From: Chryseobacterium sp. G0162
GTDB taxonomy: Bacteria > Bacteroidota > Bacteroidia > Flavobacteriales > Weeksellaceae
Assembly: GCF_003815715.1 (NCBI RefSeq)
Contig: NZ_CP033922.1
Location: 5,212,142-5,276,141, forward strand
Length of the DNA: 64,000 nucleotides
Direction of reading: 5' to 3'
Shown in pieces: positions 32,954 through 42,480 of the stretch (its first letter is position 1; every line of letters begins with the position of its first letter). The translations under genes and the position numbers were made by a program. The notes under the pieces were generated by a model, which saw only the letters and a program-made list of their open reading frames with translations, was not told the DNA's origin and made no database searches.

Positions 32954-35428
32954 TTAATCCCGTTTATCACTTCCCTTCATCCAATCAGCTTTTATCCCAT
33001 CATTAAGGTGATATTCAAACCACTGCTCTACTCTTCGGGCGATATCTATTTTATTGGATCTCTTCCAGAAACCATGAGCCTCATCCTGATAAAACAAGGC
33101 GACGACTTCTTTTTTATTTCTTTTCAATCCAATATAAAACTCCATGACCTGATTCCAGTCTATATTTCTGTCATTGACTCCTGTCCATAAGAAAATAGGC
33201 GCACTGATTTCGGATACACTATAGATCGGGCTGTTCTGAATATACAGTTCTTTATAGTCCTTCAAACTTCCAGGCATTTTATACTGTCCATTTTCAAACT
33301 GCCAGTAAAAAGGCCTCAGGAAATTGTAATTATATGAAAAATAAGACCGTACCAAATCACTGTTTCCAGCTCCCGAGGCATAGGCTTTAAACCGGTCTGA
33401 ATGGGTGGCTATAAAATTAGTCTCATATCCTCCATGGGAATACCCTATGAGTCCCAGTCTTTTAAAGTCAATGGACTTCAATCCAGATACAGCATCGAGA
33501 GCACTGTTCACACAATCCAGAGCCGAGAATCCAGTCCCTCTTTTGTCAAAAACAATATCAGGAAGAAACACAAAATACCCACCCTCAAGATAAGAACGTA
33601 TGTTCAGACCCTCCGTACGTTCGAAAAACCCATCTCGCAGATACTGATTGCCAAAATGGCTTTGTCTCGCATAGACAATAGTGATCATGGGGTAACGCTT
33701 TAGATCTGTGAAATCCAAAGGGTAATACAAAATACCGGTAAGGTCTGCTCCTTCAGAATTTTTATAGCTTATCCTCTCACTACGAATCCTTCCAATCTCC
33801 ATGTCCTTCCGGTTGCTTTTATAAATGATTTTTGCTTTCGAGCCGTTAAATACTTTTATATAGGCCGGAACATTGTAATCCTCAATACAAGCCTCCAGCA
33901 GGATGCCATTCTTATGTTCTATTTTATCAATCCGTTCTCTTGTAGGAGCCTGCAGCATTACCTTTTTCCCTGATTGACAAGAATACGAAAGAATGGCAGT
34001 TTGATCATTCTTTTTATCATACATTTTTATAATCAGGGACTCCTTACTATTATATAGATTCTGGCCTCCATTAGGATAACCACTTATACCCTCTCCCTGA
34101 ATTGGATTTACAATGGTAGAATGGAACCCATCCAGTAAGGAAATTTTCACCAAATCACCAGTATCTGTTTGATACCGCAACAACCCGCCCTCTGTTTCAA
34201 ACAGGATATATTGATCATCTTCTGAGAAATAGGGATCTCCCGTATCCGCTATTTTCAACTTTTTTTCAGCCAGTCTATACAAATCATAAAGCACCCAATT
34301 ATTGCCGGGATTAGACAGTATATACCTTCCTGTAGATCCATAATAGAGGATATACCCTCCCTTCCCGATATATTGCTGTTTTCCATTCCCAACTTCATAA
34401 CGGTACAAATCAAACTCAGGGTACTGGTGTACATAATCCTGATTTTTATAGTAATTATAACTGATAACATACGTACTGTCTCCAATATTGATTTTCTCCA
34501 GCGCTTTATCATCAGTATCCATTCTCAGACTGTGCAGCTTCGGATCCCAGACTGCTATTTCTTCCGACTCACCACCATGAAACTTCAGTTCGAGTTTACG
34601 ATCATCCGCATTCCAGATGTCAGGATTACCGGGAAGCTTATCTGGATCATCACCATAGGTGAGCCTGACCAGAAAACGCTCTCCGGTTCCCAGCCGGGAA
34701 ATAGTGGCCGCTTTAAAGTCCCGGCTCGTATCACTGTTCAGATGAAATACCTCTTGGGTTTTGCTAATATAAACCAGATCCGTTTTTCCATTTTTTTCTG
34801 TAATCCATGCACTGGCCCCCTTGTCTGACCATCTGCAATCCAGTATTTTCTGATCAGTTGAATAGATTGCTTTTTTAGGCTTCCGCAGATCATACAGGAT
34901 GTTTTTCCCGGCTTCCTTTTTCACAAAAAACACATCACTCCCTTTTACAAAAAAGCTTGTAACATTTTTATAGCTGTCTGCCAGATCTCCCTCCTTCCAG
35001 ATTTCCAGATCAGTCCCTGAAGATGAAATTCCCCGTAATACCAACCATGTATTCTGAGACTTTACAAATTCTGAACTGACGATCTGATTCCAGCTTTTAC
35101 TCAGTCCTGAATTAAGGTTAATCATTTCAGCACTGCCCTTTCTTATTAAAAGAAGATTTGAACGGCCTGTAAAATGAAATTTGGTTACCCCTGCATACTG
35201 TTTCACGTTCTCAGCCCTTTTACGGTTTACCAAAACAATGGTGTCCCTGCTTTCCTCATAGGTTTTCCGGAATGCGGTCCACTTTCCGTTGGGTGATGTT
35301 TCCGGAAACATTATTGTATACCGGAGATTGTGATACCTGGGATTAAACCTGTCTTTTTTAACCGTCTGGCTGATCGCGTCTATAGAAAAAAGCAGGATCA
35401 TGATGTATAATAGTTTAATAGCCTTCAT
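32954..35428 (-). CDS. S9-family (prolyl oligopeptidase-like) exported peptidase
   Basis: 824 residues. Signal peptide (LLYIMILLFSIDAISQ), beta-propeller-like region (about 30-560) and an alpha/beta hydrolase domain. Catalytic triad visible: Ser in GLIGYSHGGYE (about 663), Asp in WTGVNDRNID (about 746), His in YQDEAHGFWKR (about 784). Such peptidases cut short peptides, often after Pro or Ala, in the periplasm. Its start overlaps the SusD stop by 14 bases, so it is translated with the SusC/SusD pair and probably processes the peptide they bind. The 5' gene order is SusC, SusD, peptidase. Confidence 0.88.
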   Translation of the reverse strand: MKAIKLLYIMILLFSIDAISQTVKKDRFNPRYHNLRYTIMFPETSPNGKWTAFRKTYEESRDTIVLVNRKRAENVKQYAGVTKFHFTGRSNLLLIRKGSAEMINLNSGLSKSWNQIVSSEFVKSQNTWLVLRGISSSGTDLEIWKEGDLADSYKNVTSFFVKGSDVFFVKKEAGKNILYDLRKPKKAIYSTDQKILDCRWSDKGASAWITEKNGKTDLVYISKTQEVFHLNSDTSRDFKAATISRLGTGERFLVRLTYGDDPDKLPGNPDIWNADDRKLELKFHGGESEEIAVWDPKLHSLRMDTDDKALEKINIGDSTYVISYNYYKNQDYVHQYPEFDLYRYEVGNGKQQYIGKGGYILYYGSTGRYILSNPGNNWVLYDLYRLAEKKLKIADTGDPYFSEDDQYILFETEGGLLRYQTDTGDLVKISLLDGFHSTIVNPIQGEGISGYPNGGQNLYNSKESLIIKMYDKKNDQTAILSYSCQSGKKVMLQAPTRERIDKIEHKNGILLEACIEDYNVPAYIKVFNGSKAKIIYKSNRKDMEIGRIRSERISYKNSEGADLTGILYYPLDFTDLKRYPMITIVYARQSHFGNQYLRDGFFERTEGLNIRSYLEGGYFVFLPDIVFDKRGTGFSALDCVNSALDAVSGLKSIDFKRLGLIGYSHGGYETNFIATHSDRFKAYASGAGNSDLVRSYFSYNYNFLRPFYWQFENGQYKMPGSLKDYKELYIQNSPIYSVSEISAPIFLWTGVNDRNIDWNQVMEFYIGLKRNKKEVVALFYQDEAHGFWKRSNKIDIARRVEQWFEYHLNDGIKADWMKGSDKRD

Positions 35429-36794
35429 TCTGAGGATTTAAATTAGGGTTGAGTAAGAGTTCATTAAGGGGTATGGGCCAAAGCCTGTGGTAAGGCTTCC
35501 AGTTAGATTTTAGGGCGGTAAGCTGCTGCAGCTTTCCCATTCTTTTCAGATCAAAGAACCGTTGTCCTTTCTCTGTAAAGAATTCCCGCCGTTTTTCCTC
35601 CAGGAGTTCATTAAGGAACATTTCCTGCGTTAGCCCTGCTGTAACAGCAGCAAGACCTGCTCTTTGTCTTATACGGTTAAGATAAACAGCGGCTTCTGCG
35701 ATTTTTCCCTGCTGTGCCATCGCTTCAGCCAGGATACAATATCCCTCTTCCAATCTGAAAAGAACCGAATACTCTGTCGTATTGGGGGCGAGGTTTTTAT
35801 ACTTATAGGCCCTGTACCATGTCTTTCCGTTAAAGCTCACAGGAAGTGTCCAGAACTGCTTTCTAAGGTCTGCATCAGAGAATAAAGCCATAAGATCCAC
35901 GGAAAGCGCATAAGAAGAAGGTGCGGCATTGGCAAAATAATACTGTAAAGCCTCCGCAGTGCCATCATTTTCATTCTGAGGCTTCATCTGCCAAAGGATA
36001 TGTTTTCCTGTGTTTAAAAACACTTTCTTTACATCCTCCTCAAAACTATACATTGGACTGCTGATCACCTCCTTCCCCATTTGTTCTGCCTCCGCCCACT
36101 TTTGCCGGGACAGATACACTTCAGCCAAAACCAGCTGTGCCACTTTACGGTTAGGATATAGCCTTTCTGTTGATGTATACTCATCAGCCAGCATAGCTGC
36201 AGATTTCAGTAGATCCTTTTCAAGGTGATCCAGCACCTGATTTTCCGGCATCCTCTGAAGGCTTTTATTGATTGTAAAATCGGTTGTTTCCGTGTAAGGT
36301 ACATCTCCAAATAAACGCTGAAGATTAAAATAAATCATTGAACGCACCAGGAGGGCCGTTCCGGCAATACGCTGTCTATCATTCACCGGTATCGATGAAG
36401 ACCTCTCCAGCCCTTCTGCAATGGAGTTCGCCATATAAATTTCTTTATAAGCATTGCGCCATATCAGTTCCACGCTGATATTCCCTGAAAGCTGCTGGTT
36501 ATGATAAATATCCTGGGCTGCATTGGTATTACTGATGAAGTAGGCATCTAGTTCATCGGTATAGCTTGATAAAAAGGCTGCGAGGCCGTTACTTCCTCCC
36601 GAAAACATGGAGTTATCCCTTATTTCTGCCATCAGGTTAGCCAATGCAGCCTCTGCTGTGTGGGTATCTTCAAACACAGCAGCGGTATTGATCTGGTCCG
36701 TGGGCGGATCAATTTCCACCAGTTTTTCACAACTGGACAGGAATATCAAAAAAATGAGTCCTGCCCCGATTATTATATGAGTATTGTATTTCAT
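35415..36794 (-). CDS. RagB/SusD-family outer-membrane lipoprotein
   Basis: 459 residues. Type II signal peptide with lipobox FLSSC (Cys about 22), then the SusD fold: LVEIDPPTDQINTAAVFEDT, VRSMIYFNLQRLFGDVPYTE (about 150-169), and C-terminal EEKRREFFTEKGQRFFDLKR and LWPIPLNELLLNPNLNPQNE. It forms a lid on the SusC pore and captures the ligand at the surface. Placed with an S9 peptidase, the ligand may be a peptide, not a glycan (inference). Confidence 0.93.
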   Translation of the reverse strand: MKYNTHIIIGAGLIFLIFLSSCEKLVEIDPPTDQINTAAVFEDTHTAEAALANLMAEIRDNSMFSGGSNGLAAFLSSYTDELDAYFISNTNAAQDIYHNQQLSGNISVELIWRNAYKEIYMANSIAEGLERSSSIPVNDRQRIAGTALLVRSMIYFNLQRLFGDVPYTETTDFTINKSLQRMPENQVLDHLEKDLLKSAAMLADEYTSTERLYPNRKVAQLVLAEVYLSRQKWAEAEQMGKEVISSPMYSFEEDVKKVFLNTGKHILWQMKPQNENDGTAEALQYYFANAAPSSYALSVDLMALFSDADLRKQFWTLPVSFNGKTWYRAYKYKNLAPNTTEYSVLFRLEEGYCILAEAMAQQGKIAEAAVYLNRIRQRAGLAAVTAGLTQEMFLNELLEEKRREFFTEKGQRFFDLKRMGKLQQLTALKSNWKPYHRLWPIPLNELLLNPNLNPQNEGY

Positions 36795-36804
36795 GATTTA
36801 ATAT

Positions 36805-39800
36805 TTAAAAGTTAAGCTGTATTCCAAAGGCAAAAGTTTTAAGCGGCGGAAGATATCCCGCTACACTGAACTCAGGGTCCAATCCAAAGTATTGGGTCCA
36901 TGTCCAGAGATTTTGCCCCTGTAGATAGAGTACTGCATCCTTAAACAAACTGTCCCGTCCTTCTATCCTGTAATTAAACTGCACATTTTTAAGCCTGATA
37001 AAGGAGGCATCCCCTATGGCTGCCGTACTGTTCCTCAGGTTGGCTGTCAATCCGTTCACGGTGGCATTCCCACCTGCTGAGTAAGGCATTACCATTCCTG
37101 TGGGGTTATCCGCTGACCATACATTGAGAAAATCGACAGGCATATTGTTCATAGTCCCAGGTACGGCCATCCCTTTTATATAGTTCCAGTTTCTCTGTTT
37201 CACGAAATACAGCAGAAACGAAAGGCTTATATTTTTATAGGATATCTGGTTTTGCCAGCCTCCGTAATATTTCATACCTATGTTTTCTATGGCTTGTGCA
37301 TCTGCCGGGGCTGTTATCTTCCCGTCTCCATTAAAGTCCTTGAACCTGTACTGGCCCGAAACCGGATCAATCCCCTCAGACTCAAACACCCGTACCATTG
37401 AGGTTGGATACCCTACCTTATAAGTATTGGCATAAGTAGAGCCTTCCAGTCCCGGAAATGCGATCAGCTTGTTTTCTGGAATACTCAGATTAAATCCGGT
37501 TTCCCATCTTACAGGAGCTGATTTCAAAACATTGACATTAAGCGACAGTTCCCAGCCTCTGTTTTCCACGGTAGCTCCCAGATTAGCCGTCACATCTGAG
37601 AAACCGGTTATAGAAGGCAGGGGAATTCCTACCAGCTGATCCGTTGAACGGTTCCTGTAAAATGCTGTGGTCAGCATGATCCTGTCCTTTAGAAATCCCA
37701 GTTCAAGAGCTGTTTCCAGCTTTCTTGTCTTTTCCCAACTATAAGCAGCGTTATAAAGCCTTGACGGATAAAGCCCTGTTACCCCGTCATAATTCGAGTC
37801 CCCTATCGTGTAGGTATTCAAAAACTGGTAATCCCCTATAAAATCACTTCCTGTGACCCCATAGCTTGCCCGTACCTTTCCTGAGCTCAGCCATTTCCAT
37901 GAATCGAATATCGATTCTTTTGTAAATAACCAGGCAAGACCTGCCGCTCCAAAATCCGCAACCCTGTTTGAAGGCCCAAACCTGCTTGATGCATCACGCC
38001 GTCCGGTTATATTCAGTATATAGCGATCTTTCCATTTATAATTGATCCTTGCATAGATGGCTGCATATTTATAGGGATTCACTACCTGATTGGAGATGAT
38101 CTTCGTTGAAGCAGCCCCAATATTTCCGATAAGGGCATTGCTTGCAAAACCTACCCCTGTCATTGAAGACAGTTTTGTTGTTGTCTGTTGAAAAGAAGTT
38201 CCTATCAGAATATCCAGCTCATGATGTCCCAGCTTTTTTGCCCATGAAAGCTGAGGTTCTATGATATAGGAGAACATGGTATTGCCGCTTTTGGAAGCTG
38301 AGGAATTTGCCGAAGTCATTCCATATGAAGGATTGTACATGGTACTGGGCTGTAAGGAAAGTTCCTCCAGATTCTGGTAATTAACCCCGCCATTGGCTTT
38401 CAATACAAAGTCTTTCCAAAACCGGTATGACAGATTCACATTGGAATTCCACTGCAATACTTTATTCGAATAGGTACTCTCCAAAGCCGCTAATGGATTG
38501 GTAAAGGTATTGTTCTCCCAGTTCAGGCTCCCACCTGCTGTGTAAAGCGCCGGAGCATTGGGACTCAGGTTCAGTGCTTTTAGGGTAAGATCTGTATTGA
38601 CAACATTATTGGAAAGCGATGAAAACATATTGGAAGCCTCTATCCTGAATATTTTATCCACCGAGCTGTGGCTGAATGAGGAATTCAATATATTGGTCTT
38701 ATAGTGAAAATCACCGGGAAATACCGTTGTCTGGTCATTGTGGGAAAAGCTTACTAAAAAACTACTGTTTTCTGTCCCCCCACTAAGGCTTGCCTGGGTG
38801 GTAGTTCCTTCCGCTGTCTTCCCTATCAGTTCCTTCTGCCAATCGGTATACCAGCCCTGATTCCAAACTCCATTGACATCATATGCATTGGCAGGGAATC
38901 CCGATATTCCATCATTCTTATAGGCCTCTCTGCGCATAGCAAGATACTGCTCGGTATTCATCATTTTCATACGGCTTCCCACCCTGCTTATGCTGTACGC
39001 AGTACTGATCATCCCACCCAGTCTCCCTCTCTTTCCTTTTTTAGTCGTCACCAGCACCACCCCATTAGCTCCCCTTGATCCATAAATAGCTGTTGCATCT
39101 GCATCTTTAAGGATTTCAATACTCTCTATATCATTAGGGCTGATGGCATTCAGCGGACTGATATTCTTCAGTGGAATCACCCCCACCGAAAAAGTTGAGT
39201 TCAGCTGTCCTCCTATGGGAACTCCATCAATTACGTAGAGGGGCTGATTGCCATCCACCACACTATTGGTCAGATTCCGTAAACTGTTTCTTCCCCGGAT
39301 CTGGATATCGTACCCGCCTCCTGCCACTCCCGAGCTTTGGGTAATGCTTACTCCTGTCACCCTTCCCTGTACTGCTGACAGTACATTGGTTACGGGCTGA
39401 TTTCCGATCTCCTTAGCTCCCACCCTTGCAATACTTCCCGTACTCTCCTTCTCTTTCACTTTATAATACCCTGCATTCAGTACGATCTCTCCAATTCCGG
39501 TTACCTGGGTTTTATCAAAAGATGTATCCTCAGAATTCCTGCTAAGGGTAACGTTAATGATCTTCTTTCCCTTCGTATTATTTTCACCGATACGATTTTC
39601 CTCACCCACACCATCGCTATCTTCCAGCTTCACCTTTTTAAGCGGATACTCATCATACCTGAATACCAGTACCGGATTTTTACCGGTAACCTTTATTGTA
39701 TAGCCACCTGCACTACCTGTTACAACTTTCTGATCCGTTCCTTCCTGAAATACTGAAACCCCGCTTAAAGCACCTGATTTCCCTGTGACGGTACCTGAAA

Positions 39801-39894
39801 TCTCACGTACCTGTCCTATTGCTGAACAAGACACCAGCAATACCAGCCCAAAAGCCATTTGAACATGACTCAGGCTGCAAAAGTTTTTTTTCAT
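36805..39894 (-). CDS. SusC/RagA-family TonB-dependent transporter
   Basis: 1029 residues from the ATG at 39894 (MKKNFCSLSHVQMAF); a frame to 39948 adds 18 residues ahead of the signal peptide and is not favoured. Signal peptide, a carboxypeptidase-regulatory-like domain (about 30-120), plug domain with LSAVQGRVTGVSITQSSGVA and DIQIRGRNSL, IYGSRGANGVVLVTTKKGKR (near 270), and a beta-barrel ending in FAFGIQLNF. It imports large ligands with energy from TonB. It is ten bases upstream of the SusD gene. Confidence 0.93.
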   Translation of the reverse strand: MKKNFCSLSHVQMAFGLVLLVSCSAIGQVREISGTVTGKSGALSGVSVFQEGTDQKVVTGSAGGYTIKVTGKNPVLVFRYDEYPLKKVKLEDSDGVGEENRIGENNTKGKKIINVTLSRNSEDTSFDKTQVTGIGEIVLNAGYYKVKEKESTGSIARVGAKEIGNQPVTNVLSAVQGRVTGVSITQSSGVAGGGYDIQIRGRNSLRNLTNSVVDGNQPLYVIDGVPIGGQLNSTFSVGVIPLKNISPLNAISPNDIESIEILKDADATAIYGSRGANGVVLVTTKKGKRGRLGGMISTAYSISRVGSRMKMMNTEQYLAMRREAYKNDGISGFPANAYDVNGVWNQGWYTDWQKELIGKTAEGTTTQASLSGGTENSSFLVSFSHNDQTTVFPGDFHYKTNILNSSFSHSSVDKIFRIEASNMFSSLSNNVVNTDLTLKALNLSPNAPALYTAGGSLNWENNTFTNPLAALESTYSNKVLQWNSNVNLSYRFWKDFVLKANGGVNYQNLEELSLQPSTMYNPSYGMTSANSSASKSGNTMFSYIIEPQLSWAKKLGHHELDILIGTSFQQTTTKLSSMTGVGFASNALIGNIGAASTKIISNQVVNPYKYAAIYARINYKWKDRYILNITGRRDASSRFGPSNRVADFGAAGLAWLFTKESIFDSWKWLSSGKVRASYGVTGSDFIGDYQFLNTYTIGDSNYDGVTGLYPSRLYNAAYSWEKTRKLETALELGFLKDRIMLTTAFYRNRSTDQLVGIPLPSITGFSDVTANLGATVENRGWELSLNVNVLKSAPVRWETGFNLSIPENKLIAFPGLEGSTYANTYKVGYPTSMVRVFESEGIDPVSGQYRFKDFNGDGKITAPADAQAIENIGMKYYGGWQNQISYKNISLSFLLYFVKQRNWNYIKGMAVPGTMNNMPVDFLNVWSADNPTGMVMPYSAGGNATVNGLTANLRNSTAAIGDASFIRLKNVQFNYRIEGRDSLFKDAVLYLQGQNLWTWTQYFGLDPEFSVAGYLPPLKTFAFGIQLNF

Positions 39895-40033
39895 ACTTTT
39901 GAATAAGTTTAATTTATTAGACAATGCTCTTTCCTGCCAAGCGGTCAACTTTTATGGAAAGGGCTTTTTCATTTTCCTATGGTTTTATTTTTCTATTTTT
40001 TTGTAGTTACTTCCTGTTCTTTTTCTATCCTTT

Positions 40034-40591
40034 CTATTTACTTTCATTTCGTTTGTTATTATTTCCCCCTCCTTTCTTACGCTTCTGAATTCCTCTCTGA
40101 AGAATAATATATGCCGCATCAAGCATCCTGTTCAAATGGATATAAGGTCCAACCAGATTCCCTTCCGGTCCATATCTATAGACTCTAAGAGAGTAATAGA
40201 CAATTCCGGAAATAAAGTAGTCAAACTTCCGAGCATTATATTCCTCAAAGGCTCTTTCAAAAACCAAGAGTGGATTTTCATATTCTTCGTGAGACAGAGC
40301 ACCCATCATCAGTAATGAGCTCACTCTTTCCCCTTCCTTCACTTTCCATTTCCCAGCCTTCCTGCTTATCCTATCACCTTCATGGATCAATAAGCGCAGT
40401 GATTCATAAAACTTCAAAACGACAGAAGGTTCTTCCTTTATCCAGTCTTTCCCATTTACCGCATACTGCATTATGGAACTGAGCATCTGTTTTACTGCAA
40501 CCAGATCGTTACTCTGAAAGAATTCCTCAATACCCCGTAGATCCTCCCCCTTCTTCCTACCCGGTTCAACAGCCATTTCTTTATTTTTCAA
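40034..40591 (-). CDS. Hypothetical protein encoded ahead of SusC
   Basis: 185 residues, not recognised. Helical, soluble, with FYESLRLLIHEGDRISRKAG near residue 65, PLLVFERAFEEYNARKFDYF near 107, and a basic, Asn/Lys-rich tail (KRKKGGGNNNKRNESK). No signal peptide. It is 139 bases upstream of the SusC gene in the same direction and may share its transcript. Cytoplasmic regulator or partner is possible. No family is assigned. Confidence 0.55.
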   Translation of the reverse strand: MKNKEMAVEPGRKKGEDLRGIEEFFQSNDLVAVKQMLSSIMQYAVNGKDWIKEEPSVVLKFYESLRLLIHEGDRISRKAGKWKVKEGERVSSLLMMGALSHEEYENPLLVFERAFEEYNARKFDYFISGIVYYSLRVYRYGPEGNLVGPYIHLNRMLDAAYIILQRGIQKRKKGGGNNNKRNESK

Positions 40592-40715
40592 TGTTTTTTA
40601 GTGTAAATACCCATTTCAAAAACCATGTAGGAGAAACCCAAGACAAAGCATAAAGCTCCTCCTTACAAGGTCAAATGTGAATATGAATGAAATCTGTGTT
40701 CCCGTGAAAGCCCTA

Positions 40716-40780
40716 AAGCCGCAATGGATTGTACACCCCATTGTACCGTATCAGTATACCTCTATTTTGTAAAGCGGCTT
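40716..40780. ncRNA. Small structured element in the SusC leader
   Basis: aagccgc (40716-40722) pairs with gcggctt (40774-40780). Inside it caatgg (40722-40727) faces ccattg (40738-40743), and a third short pairing is possible at tat/ata. The shape, a closing stem with inner hairpins, resembles an RNA element in a leader. It lies about 125 bases upstream of the 40591 start. Strand and function are undetermined. Confidence 0.3.
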
Positions 40781-40827
40781 AGAATAAAAAGATAATTGTA
40801 GAAAAGCAGAACTGCATCAATAAAAAA

Positions 40828-40993
40828 CGGCATGGGACTCTACAATATCCGATCTGAGGCACTGGTATACCCTACGTACAGATAAGAGAGCCCACGCCTA
40901 GGTCGTGAGCTTCCTGCTTATCATCTTGTACGTTAAAAATTACCAGTTTTCAGATCAAGACTCTAAGCAATAGCTTCTAATATTTAGTTGAAG
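40828..40993 (-). ncRNA. Long rod-like RNA, candidate 6S (6S-Flavo-like) RNA
   Basis: Five arms nest perfectly: 40851-40857 with 40950-40956, 40861-40867 with 40941-40947, 40874-40880 with 40927-40933, 40881-40886 with 40917-40922, and 40890-40896 with 40904-40910 (one mismatch), closing on a seven-base loop. Symmetric bubbles separate the arms, as in 6S RNA, which mimics open promoter DNA and binds RNA polymerase. The minus strand has a TTTG/TAnnTTTG promoter just before it and a six-T run at 40827-40822 after it, so a transcript of about 165 bases is predicted. A leader hairpin for the SusC genes is the alternative. Confidence 0.5.
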
Positions 40994-40998
40994 TATCG

Positions 40999-41031
40999 CA
41001 AAGTTACATTTATTGCAACCTATTTTACAAA
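40999..41031 (-). promoter_or_regulatory. Bacteroidetes-type promoter for the rod-like RNA
   Basis: On the minus strand TTTG (41031-41028) and TAACTTTG (41006-40999) are 21 bases apart, matching the -33 TTTG / -7 TAnnTTTG consensus of Bacteroidetes. Start of transcription is expected near 40993. Confidence 0.45.
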
Positions 41032-41102
41032 TATAAAGAAAAAAAAGAACATCATTCGCTATAACGAACAGTAAATTTCAATTAAATCTCTTGTTTTGAG
41101 TA

Positions 41103-41414
41103 ATGAATATTGTGGATATGCAAAATAAAGATGTTTTGAATAGAAAAAATGCTTTAGTAAATAAACATTTATGTAATTTTATTGAAAGTAAATTTCTTCG
41201 TGAATACTATGATCAGGAGGGTAATATTGTTTCACAAAATAAGTATGCTAAACTATGCGGAATTACATCTTCTACAATTTCAAAATTGAAACTACCTGCA
41301 GGTTATGATGTACCAATGTCGACAATTTATAATATACTTCGACATGAAAGATATTCATTAGAAAAATTCTTTAAAGAATTTGAAAATGTGAAAGGTATCA
41401 ATATACCAGATTAA
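41103..41414 (+). CDS. Small helix-turn-helix regulator
   Basis: 103 residues. An HTH of the XRE kind is suggested by NKYAKLCGITSSTISKLKLP (about 58-77), followed by MSTIYNILRHERYSLEKFF. Small cytoplasmic proteins of this kind are common in flavobacteria. It is transcribed alone, away from the SusC operon. The target is unknown. Confidence 0.6.
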   Translation: MNIVDMQNKDVLNRKNALVNKHLCNFIESKFLREYYDQEGNIVSQNKYAKLCGITSSTISKLKLPAGYDVPMSTIYNILRHERYSLEKFFKEFENVKGINIPD

Positions 41415-41767
41415 AGGCAATCATCATTAGATATTATTAATTAATCTCCATTCAGTATAAAGTTACCAGCACGAAAGTGATGAATCGAAAACTATTGCAG
41501 ATGTAAAAAATTAGATGATTTTGCAAACAAAGAATCTACATCTTTTCGCCAAACCTTACAATTTCATCACATACTGGTAAAAATCCTTTATGATTATTGG
41601 AGCTTTTCTCCTAAAATTGAACTAGTACTAAGACTTTTTTAGGTTATAAAACTATTATCAAATCCATAATTTATTAACGTTTCGTAAAAATTAATCTTCA
41701 ATTTGATTATCAATCAAATACATTTATATAAATTTAAGATTAGTAAATAATTCTAAAATTCTACTCT
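41415..41767. other. 353-base gap with one inverted repeat
   Basis: No credible gene. atttgatt (41701-41708) is mirrored at 41712-41719 around a three-base loop, about 50 bases before the next gene, and could be an operator. Confidence 0.4.
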
Positions 41768-41995
41768 ATGTATTTATTAATTACTTCAATGGTCTTTTTA
41801 CTATTAGGTTTTGCATTACGTTATTGGATAAATCGGCGAAAGTTTAATCGTCGGGGCATTGGTGGAATTGAAGAGTTTTCTAGTTATGAAAAAGCTACAA
41901 TCCTGAGATATTTTGAACGCTTTGGAAAATGGATTTCTTATATTTTAATAGCCATAGGTCTACTTTATGTATGGAGGTATTATAGATCATCATGA
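41768..41995 (+). CDS. Small two-helix membrane protein
   Basis: 75 residues with hydrophobic helices at about 2-20 and 55-71, separated by a basic loop (RYWINRRKFNRRGIGG) and ending in RYYRSS. Both termini probably face the same side. Similar tiny proteins in flavobacteria are often mislabelled as molybdenum permeases; nothing here supports transport. A terminator follows at 42074, which supports it being a real gene. Function is unknown. Confidence 0.6.
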   Translation: MYLLITSMVFLLLGFALRYWINRRKFNRRGIGGIEEFSSYEKATILRYFERFGKWISYILIAIGLLYVWRYYRSS

Positions 41996-42073
41996 AATAA
42001 AGATCGGAAGTTTATTAGGTAAATGAATCCAATTGCACTCCTGGCTAATTACTTTATAATATAATTACAAAAA

Positions 42074-42107
42074 CAAAAGATTAACTTAAATAAAGGTTAA
42101 TCTTTTG
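42074..42107 (+). terminator. Terminator after the small membrane protein gene
   Basis: caaaagattaac (42074-42085) pairs perfectly with gttaatcttttg (42096-42107). The stem is AT-rich, with a T run only inside its 3' arm. Confidence 0.6.
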
Positions 42108-42116
42108 AGATGTTAT

Positions 42117-42205
42117 TAATTAGCTATTCAAAATGAGCCTTTTCTTCCTACAGGCGTTAGAATGGCTTATTTTACTCTCTCTTTTGCAATTGTAATAGCT
42201 AATTA
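42117..42205. repeat. 12-bp inverted repeat with 65-base spacer
   Basis: taattagctatt (42117-42128) is exactly inverted at 42194-42205. The spacer has no gene. It could be a small miniature-element remnant or chance in AT-rich DNA. Confidence 0.3.
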
Positions 42206-42250
42206 TTCTTTGGGTTAGAATTCCCATCAAATATGAAATTAAAATTAATC

Positions 42251-42446
42251 CTAATATTTTCCTCGAACTAATTCAACCCCAAATTTATTTTCTTCATTAT
42301 ATTTTTTACATTCTACAATAAACATTTGGTGCCCAAATGGACTTTTATATAGTGCAATAATATCTTTACCTCCATCTCTTGTTTGCAGTGTTAATGTTAC
42401 ATCAAATCCTTTACTTCTAATATTTTCGTAAAGCTCTTTCCATTAT
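42251..42446 (-). pseudogene. Truncated copy of the Mrr-type nuclease at 45820-46620
   Basis: Read on the minus strand, the frame gives NIRSKGFDVTLTLQTRDGG, then KDIIALYKSPFGHQMFIVEC and EENKFGVELVRGKY before a stop at 42251. The intact gene at 45820 reads almost the same (KTRDGG, EENKVGVELVRGLYG). It keeps only the catalytic core, with both the N-terminal region and the C-terminus missing. A gene duplication followed by decay is the simplest account. Confidence 0.8.
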
Positions 42447-42480
42447 TAATTTAAAATTGGTTTTGATCTTATTTTGAGAT

